From contig CANGMV010000078.1 of NCBI GenBank assembly GCA_947454745.1, positions 1 through 5,992 on the forward strand: a DNA stretch of 5,992 nt, read 5' to 3'. Made by a program: the position numbers and the translations under genes. The DNA is from Bacteroidota bacterium. Lineage in GTDB: Bacteria; Bacteroidota; Bacteroidia; Chitinophagales; Chitinophagaceae. This document shows positions 1-5,992 of this stretch, in pieces; position 1 is the first letter of the stretch; each line of letters begins with the position of its first letter. The notes beneath the pieces were generated by a model. It was given only the letters and a program-made list of their open reading frames with translations, was not told the DNA's origin and did not search any database.

Positions 1-1068
1 ACCATTGCCTTCCTTGTCTCTTGTAGTTACTGCATTTAATGGAACAGAAATTACATTCACTTTCGATTTTGTTTGAATATCGGCACTCGCAGTCATTCCA
101 GGTCGGAATGGAAATTTACTATTCTCTTTAATTAAATCCTCATAACTAGAAGGCTCCAAACGAATGTGGACTTTGTAATTTGCCACTTCGGTTGCAGCAG
201 CTGAAACTGAAGTTGCAGCACTTACTGGATTCGCTATTTTATATACCACCCCTTTGAACTTTCTATTATTGTAGGCATCTACTTCTACTAAAGCAGTATC
301 GCCAATTTTTACTTTTGTAATATCATTCTCACCTACGTCCACTCTTACTTCTATACTTTTCATATCGGCAACACGCATCATTTCGGTACCCGCCATTTGA
401 GCTGTACCCACAACACGCTCTCCTTTTTTAACACTCATTGAACTAATAATACCATCCATTGGAGCGGTAATAGTAGTACGCGCTAAATCTTTTTCGGCAC
501 GAGACAATTGCGCTTTTACACCTTGTATTTGTGCTTCACCACTTTTGATAGATTGTAAAGCGCTATTGTAACTAGACTCTGCTGCACGATAAGACTGTTC
601 GGTTTGTTCGTACTCCGATCTTGAAACAATTTTATCAGCTAATAATTTTTTGTAACGCTCGTAAGTAGCCTTTGTGTTTTCATAGGTAGTTCTTAATCCA
701 CTCAATGATGCTTTTACGTTTTCATATTGTGCTTGAAACTGATTCACGCTAGCAGTAACTTGGTCCTTTTGAGAAGCGTAAATGTCGGCATATATTTTAG
801 CCAATACTTGGCCTTTAGTTACTTTGTCACCTTCCTCTACAAGTAAGTTCACCACCTCACCCGAAATATCGGGGCTTACTTTTACTTCTACTTCAGGATA
901 CACCTTGCCACTCGCATTTACCGACTCGGTAATGGTGCGTAGTTGTACTTTTTCGGTAGTTACTTCTTCACCTTGTTCTTTACCAATTACGCCCGCTTTT
1001 TTTAAGCCTACCAACAGTATAATCACTGCAGCTAAACCAACGAGTACCCAAATTAATTTCTTATTCAT
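1..1068 (-). CDS. Periplasmic adaptor subunit of a tripartite efflux pump (HlyD/MacA family), 3' end cut by window
   Basis: The frame is open from ATG at 1068 to the window edge with no stop, giving the first 356 residues. The protein would link an inner-membrane pump to the TolC-type channel encoded just upstream. Visible layout: a short cytoplasmic MNKK start and one hydrophobic anchor (about residues 5-22); the first half of a biotinyl/lipoyl-like domain (about 64-92, core GEVVNLLVEEGDKVTKGQ); a long alpha-helical hairpin rich in Q, K, E and A (about 95-195); the second lipoyl half (about 198-222, TITAPMDGIISS then KKGERVVG); a beta-barrel domain (about 236-335, ending near FRPGMTASADI); and the start of the membrane-proximal domain. 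The uncleaved N-terminal anchor and long hairpin resemble MacA, so an ABC-type MacB partner beyond position 1 is my inference; an RND partner is possible. The gap to the upstream stop is 27 bp without a promoter, so the two genes are probably cotranscribed. No Shine-Dalgarno is seen, as is usual in Bacteroidota. Confidence 0.93.
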   Translation of the reverse strand, partial: MNKKLIWVLVGLAAVIILLVGLKKAGVIGKEQGEEVTTEKVQLRTITESVNASGKVYPEVEVKVSPDISGEVVNLLVEEGDKVTKGQVLAKIYADIYASQKDQVTASVNQFQAQYENVKASLSGLRTTYENTKATYERYKKLLADKIVSRSEYEQTEQSYRAAESSYNSALQSIKSGEAQIQGVKAQLSRAEKDLARTTITAPMDGIISSMSVKKGERVVGTAQMAGTEMMRVADMKSIEVRVDVGENDITKVKIGDTALVEVDAYNNRKFKGVVYKIANPVSAATSVSAAATEVANYKVHIRLEPSSYEDLIKENSKFPFRPGMTASADIQTKSKVNVISVPLNAVTTRDKEGNG

Positions 1069-1095
1069 GTTGTATAGTTAAAATGTATAGATAGA

Positions 1096-2556
1096 TTATA
1101 ATGACAAAGCCTCTCCTTTATAAAACTCAAGTAATTTGATTCTAAAGACATATTCGTATTGAGCAGCTTTATAATTTACTTTTGCTTTTAAGAAGTTGTT
1201 TTGGTTATTTAATAATTCGATGGTACCTAATAAACCTAATTCATATCGCTTCGTAGCGAATTGAAAAGTTTTTTCGGAAGAAGTCATTGCTTTTTGTGTA
1301 GCAATTAATTTATTGAAAGACATGACTGCATTCGTGTAGGCAGTATAAATATCTTGCTTTAATTTAAGCTGTGTATTTTCGGCTTGCAAAGTAGCAGAGC
1401 GGTAATTTAACTTTGCTTGCTGATACGCAATTTTAGATTGATTGCCATTGAAAATAGGAATGGACATTTGTAATCCAAAGCTTTGACCAAAGTTATTATT
1501 TACTTGATTACCCCATCCGTTCCAAATATTACCCCAGTCTCTTGTAGCAGTTGTAGGGGTATAAATAGGACTTTGGATATAGTACTTTGCATTATTCACT
1601 GTAACAAATGGCGTATTCGCATTGGGTGTAGAATAGCCTGAAAAAGTAGCTCCATTTACATAACTAAATACATTCGAAAAGTTAGAGCTTAAGTTATAAC
1701 CAAAGCTTAAACTAGGATAAAAATTCGCTTTTGCAGCCAATTGATTTTTGGAAGCAGCTTTCACACGCAATGCTGCAGCTTTAACCCCTGGTAAATTTTG
1801 GGCTGCAACGCTGAAAACATAGTCTGGTTGCAAATCGGCAAAAGACTGTAATTTAATTTTGTCAACAGGTTGCACTTGAATGTCAAATGGCTTGCTTGCA
1901 TCTAAATTCAGTAACGCTTTTAATAATAATTTACTTTGCTCCACATTGGAAATAGCATTAATAAAGGTGCTGCTATCATTTGCCAATTGTGTTTCTAATT
2001 CTAATAAATTTAATTCTGGCAACAATCCTACTTCCACTCTTTTTTTAGTAGCTGCTAATTGTTCCTTGGTTTGGCCAATTTGAATACGCGCAATTTCAGA
2101 TTGCTCAATTGCCGATAACACTTGTAAATAATAAGTAGCTACACTTAATGAAACGTCGTTAGAAGTGTTTTGCTTGTCGGCCTCCGATGCTTGCCAACTA
2201 TAATTAGTAGCCTCGGCATTGTTACGCAATTTGCCTGCATTAAAAATTTGGATACCTCCTTGTAAACCGAAGTTATTGTACAAGAATTGTGTGTTCGTAA
2301 ATCCGTTGGTGGTAGGGTCGATAGAACGTCCTAAGCGAAGCCCCATTCCACTTGAACCATTTAAAGTAGGAAGCTGTCCCGATTTAGCTAAGTCGGCTTG
2401 TAATTTTGCTAATCGAGATTGCACATCGGCTTGTTGCACCGATATATTATGTTGTACTGCATATTCTACACAGGACTTTAAATCCCATTGAACAGGCTCC
2501 TGCGCTTGAAGGCCCAGGGAACAACCAATTAATAATAAAGAAAGTATATATTTCAT
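1096..2556 (-). CDS. TolC-family outer-membrane efflux channel
   Basis: Complete 486-residue protein of the outer membrane efflux protein family, which forms trimeric barrels with long periplasmic alpha-helical tunnels. A signal peptide covers about residues 1-19 (MKYILSLLLIGCSLGLQAQ), and the mature protein opens with WDLKSCVEYAVQHN, the usual TolC N-terminal helix. The family's internal duplication is visible. Repeat 1 (about 24-217) has the strand GIQIFNAGKL (101-110) and the turn RVEVGLLPELNLLELE (173-188); repeat 2 (about 250-475) has SIPIFNGNQ (365-373) and RYELGLLGTIELLNNQ (437-452). An N/T/Y-rich stretch (about 290-355) between PSLSFGYNLS and FGLQMSIPIF is probably an enlarged extracellular loop with beta strands. 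Being first in the operon with the adaptor directly downstream, it is probably dedicated to that pump rather than shared. Export substrate cannot be read from sequence. Start chosen because it directly precedes the signal peptide. Confidence 0.95.
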   Translation of the reverse strand: MKYILSLLLIGCSLGLQAQEPVQWDLKSCVEYAVQHNISVQQADVQSRLAKLQADLAKSGQLPTLNGSSGMGLRLGRSIDPTTNGFTNTQFLYNNFGLQGGIQIFNAGKLRNNAEATNYSWQASEADKQNTSNDVSLSVATYYLQVLSAIEQSEIARIQIGQTKEQLAATKKRVEVGLLPELNLLELETQLANDSSTFINAISNVEQSKLLLKALLNLDASKPFDIQVQPVDKIKLQSFADLQPDYVFSVAAQNLPGVKAAALRVKAASKNQLAAKANFYPSLSFGYNLSSNFSNVFSYVNGATFSGYSTPNANTPFVTVNNAKYYIQSPIYTPTTATRDWGNIWNGWGNQVNNNFGQSFGLQMSIPIFNGNQSKIAYQQAKLNYRSATLQAENTQLKLKQDIYTAYTNAVMSFNKLIATQKAMTSSEKTFQFATKRYELGLLGTIELLNNQNNFLKAKVNYKAAQYEYVFRIKLLEFYKGEALSL

Positions 2557-2576
2557 GTGTTTATTTTAGAGCTCAT

Positions 2577-2605
2577 TAATACCCTACAAAATTAGGGTAA
2601 TACCC
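2577..2605 (-). promoter_or_regulatory. Candidate operator of the tolC-adaptor operon: palindrome plus 21-bp-period direct repeat
   Basis: A perfect 7-bp inverted repeat, TACCCTA (2580-2586) and TAGGGTA (2593-2599), is separated by 6 bp. The 8-mer TAATACCC also occurs twice in direct orientation, at 2577-2584 and 2598-2605, a start-to-start distance of 21 bp or two helical turns. The cluster is 21-49 bp upstream of the tolC ATG and surrounds a -7-like element. This arrangement fits a dimeric repressor (palindrome) or a response regulator that binds direct repeats. The regulator is not in this window. Symmetry and spacing are read directly; function is inferred. Confidence 0.5.
2587..2594 (-). 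promoter_or_regulatory. Candidate -7 promoter element of the tolC-adaptor operon
   Basis: On the minus strand this reads TAATTTTG, an exact match to the Bacteroidota -7 consensus TAnnTTTG. A start site about 7 bp downstream would give a leader of roughly 24 nt before the ATG at 2556. No convincing -33 TTTG is seen at the usual distance; the nearest TTTG is 32 bp upstream. The promoter may therefore be weak or activator-dependent. The element lies in the loop of the 2580-2599 palindrome. Confidence 0.5.
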
Positions 2606-2698
2606 CGTAGCTGACTAATTTTTAGACAAACGGAAAAGAGTGCATACCAAAGCCTATTTTAGGTAGATGAAAGGCGATAATTACACCAAAAATGGCAA

Positions 2699-4024
2699 TT
2701 AAGCCTGCTTTTTGTAATAAAAAATGCGATAAAGGATTAAAACAATGGCAATAAGGATAACAGCGGTTAAAGCAGCATAAGGTTTGTCAATGACCACAGC
2801 CACTGCCACGAATGCATAGGACAATACAAAAATGGCCGCAAATAAAGGGGTCCATCTTTTTAAAGCGCCTGTAACCGACTCGTCCCCTTGCTTTTTGTTT
2901 CTTAATATAAATAAAGTAGCTGCCGAAGTGCTCATGCCCATGCAATCTAAAAAGATACTAAAGCTCAATACATCATCTACCCCCTTTCCAAAAAAAGTAA
3001 CTAAAATAGTAGTGATGGCAAAAACGGTTAATCCTGGAATTAAGGCTTCTGTTTTAGGATGTTTTGATTGAAAAATTTTTGGTAATACCTTGTCCTCACT
3101 CATCGCATACATCACACGTGGATTACTCATTAATAATACATTCACATAAGCTAGTACACTAAGGACCATAGCAAAGTCAAAAGCCTTTGCACCAAATTTT
3201 CCAAACCAGGCTTCAAATAACAATGAACCAATGGCATTTGCATTTTTCATATTATCAAACCCAATCACTTTAATATAAGTATAGTTAATAGCAAAGTATA
3301 AAAACAAAACAATGCCTATACCAAATACAATTCCTTTTTGCATGGTCTTAGCCGATTGCACTTCGGATCCAAAATTGATTGTTTGTTGGTATCCACCATA
3401 GGTAAAGAAAACAGCCACTAAACTTACCAATAATAATAAGCCACCATTATGTCCATCATATACATACACTTTACCTTCGTTGAATCCATGAGGAGGCACT
3501 GTAACCCCTTTAAATAAAGAAGATATAAGCAGTACGATTAAACTAATCTTTACCACCATTAACACATTTTGGGTACGACTACTTGTTTTTAAACCCAATA
3601 AATTCACAATGTAAAAAAGACCCACCGACAAAGAAGCAATACAAACATTAAAGAAGGTACTTGAAGGATGTCCAAATATTAAATCACTTACATAGTCGGC
3701 ACCAATTAATGCAACTACTGCCAAGGAAGCAGCATTGCTAATTAATATCAACACATTAATGGTAAAGCCAACTCCTGGATGATAACAATGTGCAAACACT
3801 TTATAATAACCACCCATTACTGGTAAACGTTGTCCAATTTCGGCATAAGTAAGTGCACCTAATAATGCGATGACTCCACCAATAATCCAAGCTGCAAAAA
3901 AGATTAAAGGAGTGCCTGATTTTGCCGCGATGGTTGCAGGCGTTTTAAAAATACCCATCCCTATTACTAAACTCACCACAATCATGGTAAGACTAAAAAA
4001 ATTAATGGCTTGTTTTTGTTTCAT
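2699..4024 (-). CDS. APC-superfamily amino-acid permease
   Basis: Complete 441-residue integral membrane transporter of the amino acid-polyamine-organocation superfamily, moving amino acids across the inner membrane by proton symport or exchange; the substrate is not determined. About 12 hydrophobic helices are visible, with almost no extramembrane domain. Family landmarks: the unwound TM1 substrate motif VIGMGIFKTPA (20-30); the charged loop after TM2 with YAEIGQRLPVMGGYYKV (60-76); TM6 with FFTYGGYQQTINFGSEV (206-222), matching the conserved aromatic/Gly motif and the acidic residue before the following loop; and the cytoplasmic NPRVMYAMSEDKVLPKIF (301-318) after TM8, the family's usual SRxxYAMxxDGxLP block. 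The GGY at 210-212, in place of the GW of many relatives, and overall form resemble the LAT/serine-threonine-exchanger-like branch. The gene is separated from tolC by 142 bp and diverges from btuB by 436 bp, so it is probably monocistronic. Start at 4024 gives a normal short N-terminus before TM1. Confidence 0.93.
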   Translation of the reverse strand: MKQKQAINFFSLTMIVVSLVIGMGIFKTPATIAAKSGTPLIFFAAWIIGGVIALLGALTYAEIGQRLPVMGGYYKVFAHCYHPGVGFTINVLILISNAASLAVVALIGADYVSDLIFGHPSSTFFNVCIASLSVGLFYIVNLLGLKTSSRTQNVLMVVKISLIVLLISSLFKGVTVPPHGFNEGKVYVYDGHNGGLLLLVSLVAVFFTYGGYQQTINFGSEVQSAKTMQKGIVFGIGIVLFLYFAINYTYIKVIGFDNMKNANAIGSLLFEAWFGKFGAKAFDFAMVLSVLAYVNVLLMSNPRVMYAMSEDKVLPKIFQSKHPKTEALIPGLTVFAITTILVTFFGKGVDDVLSFSIFLDCMGMSTSAATLFILRNKKQGDESVTGALKRWTPLFAAIFVLSYAFVAVAVVIDKPYAALTAVILIAIVLILYRIFYYKKQA

Positions 4025-4060
4025 TCAACTGTATTTAAGTTCCTCACTGTTTGTTAAGGA

Positions 4061-4094
4061 TAAATATATTAAAATTGGCGTAGTTTTCAACAAA
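4061..4094 (-). promoter_or_regulatory. Possible promoter of the amino-acid permease gene
   Basis: On the minus strand TATATTTA (4068-4061) matches seven of eight positions' requirements of TAnnTTTG, missing only the final G. TTTG (4094-4091) lies 22 bp upstream, a little longer than usual spacing. A start near 4054 would leave a leader of about 30 nt before the ATG at 4024. This is a weak, AT-rich match and could be chance. Confidence 0.25.
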
Positions 4095-4133
4095 GCGTTG
4101 ATAATTAAAAACAAGACCCGGCATAATTCTATT

Positions 4134-4141
4134 TATGTTTG
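4134..4141 (+). promoter_or_regulatory. Candidate -7 promoter element of the btuB transcript
   Basis: TATGTTTG followed by C is an exact match to the Bacteroidota -7 consensus TAnnTTTGY. A start about 7 bp downstream falls near 4148, which is where the P1 stem of the cobalamin aptamer begins. The two independent signals support each other. A -33 TTTG is not apparent at the expected distance. Confidence 0.6.
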
Positions 4142-4147
4142 CCTTGG

Positions 4148-4306
4148 AATTAGGTTCATGAAAATGATTAAAAGGGAATCCAGTTAAAGCTGGAGCTATT
4201 CCCGTAGCTGTAAGTTCATCGTTGTTCGCAACGAATTGCGCAAATCCACTGAAGTAATTTGGGAAGGATGCAATTTAAAAGAATAAGCCAGAAGACCTGC
4301 CTAGTT
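4148..4306 (+). ncRNA. Cobalamin riboswitch aptamer in the btuB leader
   Basis: This leader RNA binds adenosylcobalamin or a related corrinoid and controls the downstream receptor. Visible landmarks occur in canonical order. P1 can form from AATTAGG (4148-4154) and CCTAGTT (4300-4306) with one G-U pair. GGGAA (4174-4178) pairs with TTCCC (4199-4203) and encloses the hairpin TCCAG/CTGGA (4179-4183 with 4190-4194). CCCGTAGCTGTAAG (4201-4214) matches the conserved core. CCACTG (4247-4252) precedes GGGAAGG (4261-4267), and GCCAGAAGACCTGCC (4287-4301) is the nearly invariant 3' block, almost identical to that of the E. coli btuB riboswitch. A peripheral hairpin TCGTTG-TTCG-CAACGA (4219-4234) has a UUCG tetraloop. 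The receptor gene starts 154 nt downstream of the aptamer, in agreement with B12 control. Exact ends are estimated from pairing. Confidence 0.95.
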
Positions 4307-4460
4307 AATTTATAACCAACAGCTTTCGGGTAAAAAGCGGGATTGTAAAACATTGTTAAGATCGTTATTGAAGCATTTACATCATGCTATAACGCTCCCA
4401 ACAATCTATTATGGTTCTCTTAATCTTGAAAGCTCATTGTTAACCACAAAAAACAAAACA
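4307..4460 (+). promoter_or_regulatory. Riboswitch expression platform region with repeated pairing segments
   Basis: This 154-nt non-coding stretch joins the aptamer to the btuB ATG. It holds two copies of CATTGTTAA (4351-4359 and 4435-4443) and an upstream AACAAT (4400-4405) that repeats the sequence covering the start codon (4457-4462). Alternative pairings are therefore possible: ATTGTT 4352-4357 with 4400-4405 plus the start-codon hairpin, or 4400-4405 with 4436-4441, which would free the start codon. Smaller hairpins are AGCAT/ATGCT (4372-4376 with 4384-4388) and GCTTT/AAAGC (4322-4326 with 4334-4338). No stem followed by a run of T is present, which argues for translational rather than termination control. 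The switching scheme is inferred. Confidence 0.5.
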
Positions 4461-4466
4461 ATGAGC
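4432..4466 (+). promoter_or_regulatory. Start-codon-sequestering hairpin of btuB
   Basis: GCTCATTGTT (4432-4441) is the perfect complement of AACAATGAGC (4457-4466), giving a 10-bp stem with a 15-nt A-rich loop (4442-4456). The 3' arm contains the whole ATG (4461-4463) and part of codon 2. With no Shine-Dalgarno to hide, burying the ATG and its upstream A residues is a plausible off state for the riboswitch. The pairing is read directly; regulation by cobalamin is inferred from position. Confidence 0.7.
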
Positions 4467-5992
4467 AAAAAATTAATCACGCTCTCGGTAAGCATTATCG
4501 CTACCACCCTCCTCTTTGGGCAAAAAGACAGTCTTTCAACAAGCAGCAAGTCCAGCACTTTGGATGATGTAATTGTTACCGCCAACAAAATTGAGCAAAA
4601 GCAAAACACCACCGGAAAAGTAGTAAGTATTATTACGGCTGCACAAATTCAAGCCAACTCAGGACGAACCATTGCACAAATTTTAAATGAAGAAGCTGGA
4701 TTGTATTTGCCAGGCACTTTAAGCAATGCAGGCACCGTTCCAAGTATTTATATGCGTGGTGCTTCCAGCGGAAGAACATTGGTGTTAATTGACGGATCCC
4801 CTGTTGGTGATCCCTCTATGATTAGCAATGAGTTTGATTTAAACTTAGTGCCATTAAGCCAAGTAGAAAGAATTGAAATTCTAAAAGGTGCGCAAAGCAC
4901 CATGTATGGTTCCGATGCCATTGGTGGTGTTATAAATATTATTACCAAAAATAAGGATGCGAAATCATGGGCAGGCTCCTATAGTGCAGGAACTTATGGC
5001 ACTCAAAAATGGGATATCCAACACGCACGCAATTTTGGAAAATTAAGTTTTGTAGCAGGCCTTGAAAACCAATCTAGCAAAGGCTTTTCATCGGCTACCG
5101 ACAAATTAAATACCGGAACATTTGACAAAGATGGCTACCATAATAAAAGTTGGTTTCTGAATGTAAATTATGCTTTTAATTCCAATTGGAATGTAAAAGG
5201 GTATAGCCGTCGCAGTTCTTATTCTGCAGATATTGACTATGGCGCATTTAAAGACGACAAGGATGACCGCTTTAAAAATGCAACACAACTATCTGGTTTT
5301 ACTTTGGATTATAAAAAAGCAAGTACGCGTTTTCAAATACAATATCAATATAGTACACAGGATCGTCAATATTTAAATGACAGTGCCGATAAAAAATATA
5401 TTACTTACGAGAACAATCAATACTGGGGAAAGTCACATTTTGCAGATGCATTTTTTTCTACTGCTATCTCCAAAAATATACAATGGATTGTCGGTTCTGA
5501 TTTTAGATACGGATCATATCATCAAACTTATTTTTCAATAAGCCAATGGGGACCATACACCGATAATTTTAAAGACACATTCCAATATCAAAACGCATTG
5601 TACAGTTCCTTCTTGATTCATTCCAACAACAATAAATGGTTGTTAGAATTAGGAGGGCGATATAATAAGCAATCTCGATATGGCAGCAATACTACTTATA
5701 CTGTTAGTCCATCTTATAAAATAGACGATCAAAACCGCTTAATAGCAAGTGTTTCCACAGGATTTAAAGCGCCTTCATTGTACCAATTAAGTTACAATAG
5801 CGATTTAAAACCAGAGAACTCCTTTAATACAGAATTCGGCGTAGAACATAAATCCAATGACGTATTTGCGAGAGCTGTTTATTATAATCGCACCATCGAC
5901 AATGGTATAGACTATAACTATATCGACTACAACTTTTTTAATTTCATTCAACAAAAAGTAAATGGATTGGAATTGGAATTCAATTGGAAGGC
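4461..5992 (+). CDS. btuB: BtuB-like TonB-dependent vitamin B12 receptor, 3' end cut by window
   Basis: Outer-membrane active transporter for cobalamin, energised by TonB-ExbBD. The first 510 complete codons are present; E. coli BtuB is about 600 residues, so roughly the last fifth is missing. A signal peptide spans about residues 1-20 (ending TTLLFG before QKD). A TonB box-like DDVIVTA (35-41) starts the plug domain, which runs to about 163 and shows IYMRGASSGRTLVLIDGSPVGDPS (96-119) and LSQVERIEILKGAQSTMYGSDAIGGVINIITK (132-163, typical plug C-terminal motif). The barrel follows, with alternating aromatic strands and the late motif FKAPSLYQL...DLKPENSFNTEFG (435-460), common in BtuB/FepA-type receptors. 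There is no N-terminal carboxypeptidase-like extension as in SusC proteins. The B12 assignment rests mainly on the cobalamin riboswitch in its leader; the fold alone would allow other siderophore-like ligands. The ATG at 4461 is chosen because the signal peptide follows directly. Confidence 0.92.
   Translation, partial: MSKKLITLSVSIIATTLLFGQKDSLSTSSKSSTLDDVIVTANKIEQKQNTTGKVVSIITAAQIQANSGRTIAQILNEEAGLYLPGTLSNAGTVPSIYMRGASSGRTLVLIDGSPVGDPSMISNEFDLNLVPLSQVERIEILKGAQSTMYGSDAIGGVINIITKNKDAKSWAGSYSAGTYGTQKWDIQHARNFGKLSFVAGLENQSSKGFSSATDKLNTGTFDKDGYHNKSWFLNVNYAFNSNWNVKGYSRRSSYSADIDYGAFKDDKDDRFKNATQLSGFTLDYKKASTRFQIQYQYSTQDRQYLNDSADKKYITYENNQYWGKSHFADAFFSTAISKNIQWIVGSDFRYGSYHQTYFSISQWGPYTDNFKDTFQYQNALYSSFLIHSNNNKWLLELGGRYNKQSRYGSNTTYTVSPSYKIDDQNRLIASVSTGFKAPSLYQLSYNSDLKPENSFNTEFGVEHKSNDVFARAVYYNRTIDNGIDYNYIDYNFFNFIQQKVNGLELEFNWK

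Noticed and set aside
782..1081. Plus-strand open frame of 99 codons
   Set aside because: It lies entirely antisense to the N-terminal part of the adaptor gene, whose domains are clear. The translation is S/T/P-rich low complexity with no recognisable family.
1880..2491. Two plus-strand open frames (1880-2083 and 2219-2491)
   Set aside because: Both are antisense to the TolC-family gene and show no domain, leader or codon pattern of their own.
2645..2665. Imperfect hairpin (TACC...GGTA, seven pairs including one G-U, one mismatch) downstream of the permease gene, considered as a terminator
   Set aside because: The stem is short and AT-rich, has an internal mismatch and is not followed by a T-run on the minus strand, so termination cannot be supported.
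2832..3071. Plus-strand open frame of 79 codons
   Set aside because: It is antisense to the permease gene; the opposite-strand protein is a strong APC family match through this stretch.
3870..4187. Plus-strand open frame of 105 codons running from the permease 5' end into the intergenic region
   Set aside because: It starts antisense to the permease and ends within the cobalamin aptamer, so the overlap with two well-supported features makes a real gene unlikely.
4236..4243. Palindrome TTGCGCAA considered as a protein-binding site
   Set aside because: It is only 8 bp and lies inside the riboswitch aptamer, where RNA pairing explains local complementarity.
4322..4338. GCTTT/AAAGC stem just after the riboswitch, considered as an intrinsic terminator
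   Set aside because: Only five pairs, and followed by GGGATTGT rather than a run of T; a translational output is better supported.
4409..5288. Minus-strand open frames at 4409-4612, 4748-4948 and 5106-5288
   Set aside because: All are antisense to btuB or its leader and encode no recognisable protein, while the plus-strand reading has a signal peptide, plug and barrel motifs.

Overview
The window looks like a chromosomal segment of a Bacteroidota bacterium, plausibly from the Chitinophagaceae/Sphingobacteriia side, although the genus cannot be fixed from sequence alone. The evidence is AT-rich DNA, no clear Shine-Dalgarno sequences ahead of any gene (A-rich leaders instead), two exact matches to the Bacteroidota -7 promoter element TAnnTTTG, signal peptides ending in QAQ- or FGQ-like sites, and typical Bacteroidota versions of TolC, MacA-like and TonB-dependent receptor proteins.

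Left part (1-2605, minus strand): a two-gene efflux operon. A TolC-family outer-membrane channel (2556-1096) is followed after 27 bp by a membrane-anchored periplasmic adaptor of the HlyD/MacA type (1068 to beyond the window edge). The inner-membrane pump should lie beyond position 1. The tolC leader holds a -7 element sitting in the loop of a perfect 7-bp palindrome, flanked by an 8-bp direct repeat with a 21-bp period, which makes it a good candidate for a regulated promoter.

Middle (2699-4024, minus strand): a complete 12-helix APC-superfamily amino-acid permease, probably transcribed on its own, with its promoter in the divergent intergenic region.

Right part (4025-5992, plus strand): a 436-bp intergenic region with a cobalamin riboswitch (about 4148-4306), a -7 promoter element placed so that transcription would begin at the aptamer, and a 10-bp perfect hairpin that buries the ATG of the next gene. 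That gene (4461 to beyond the right edge) is a BtuB-like TonB-dependent receptor for vitamin B12. The layout implies that B12 represses synthesis of its own outer-membrane importer, most likely by blocking translation initiation.

All genes belong to known families. The least routine content is regulatory: the start-codon-sequestering expression platform with repeated competing segments, and the symmetrical tolC promoter. I found no rRNA, tRNA, CRISPR array, insertion sequence or clear intrinsic terminator.
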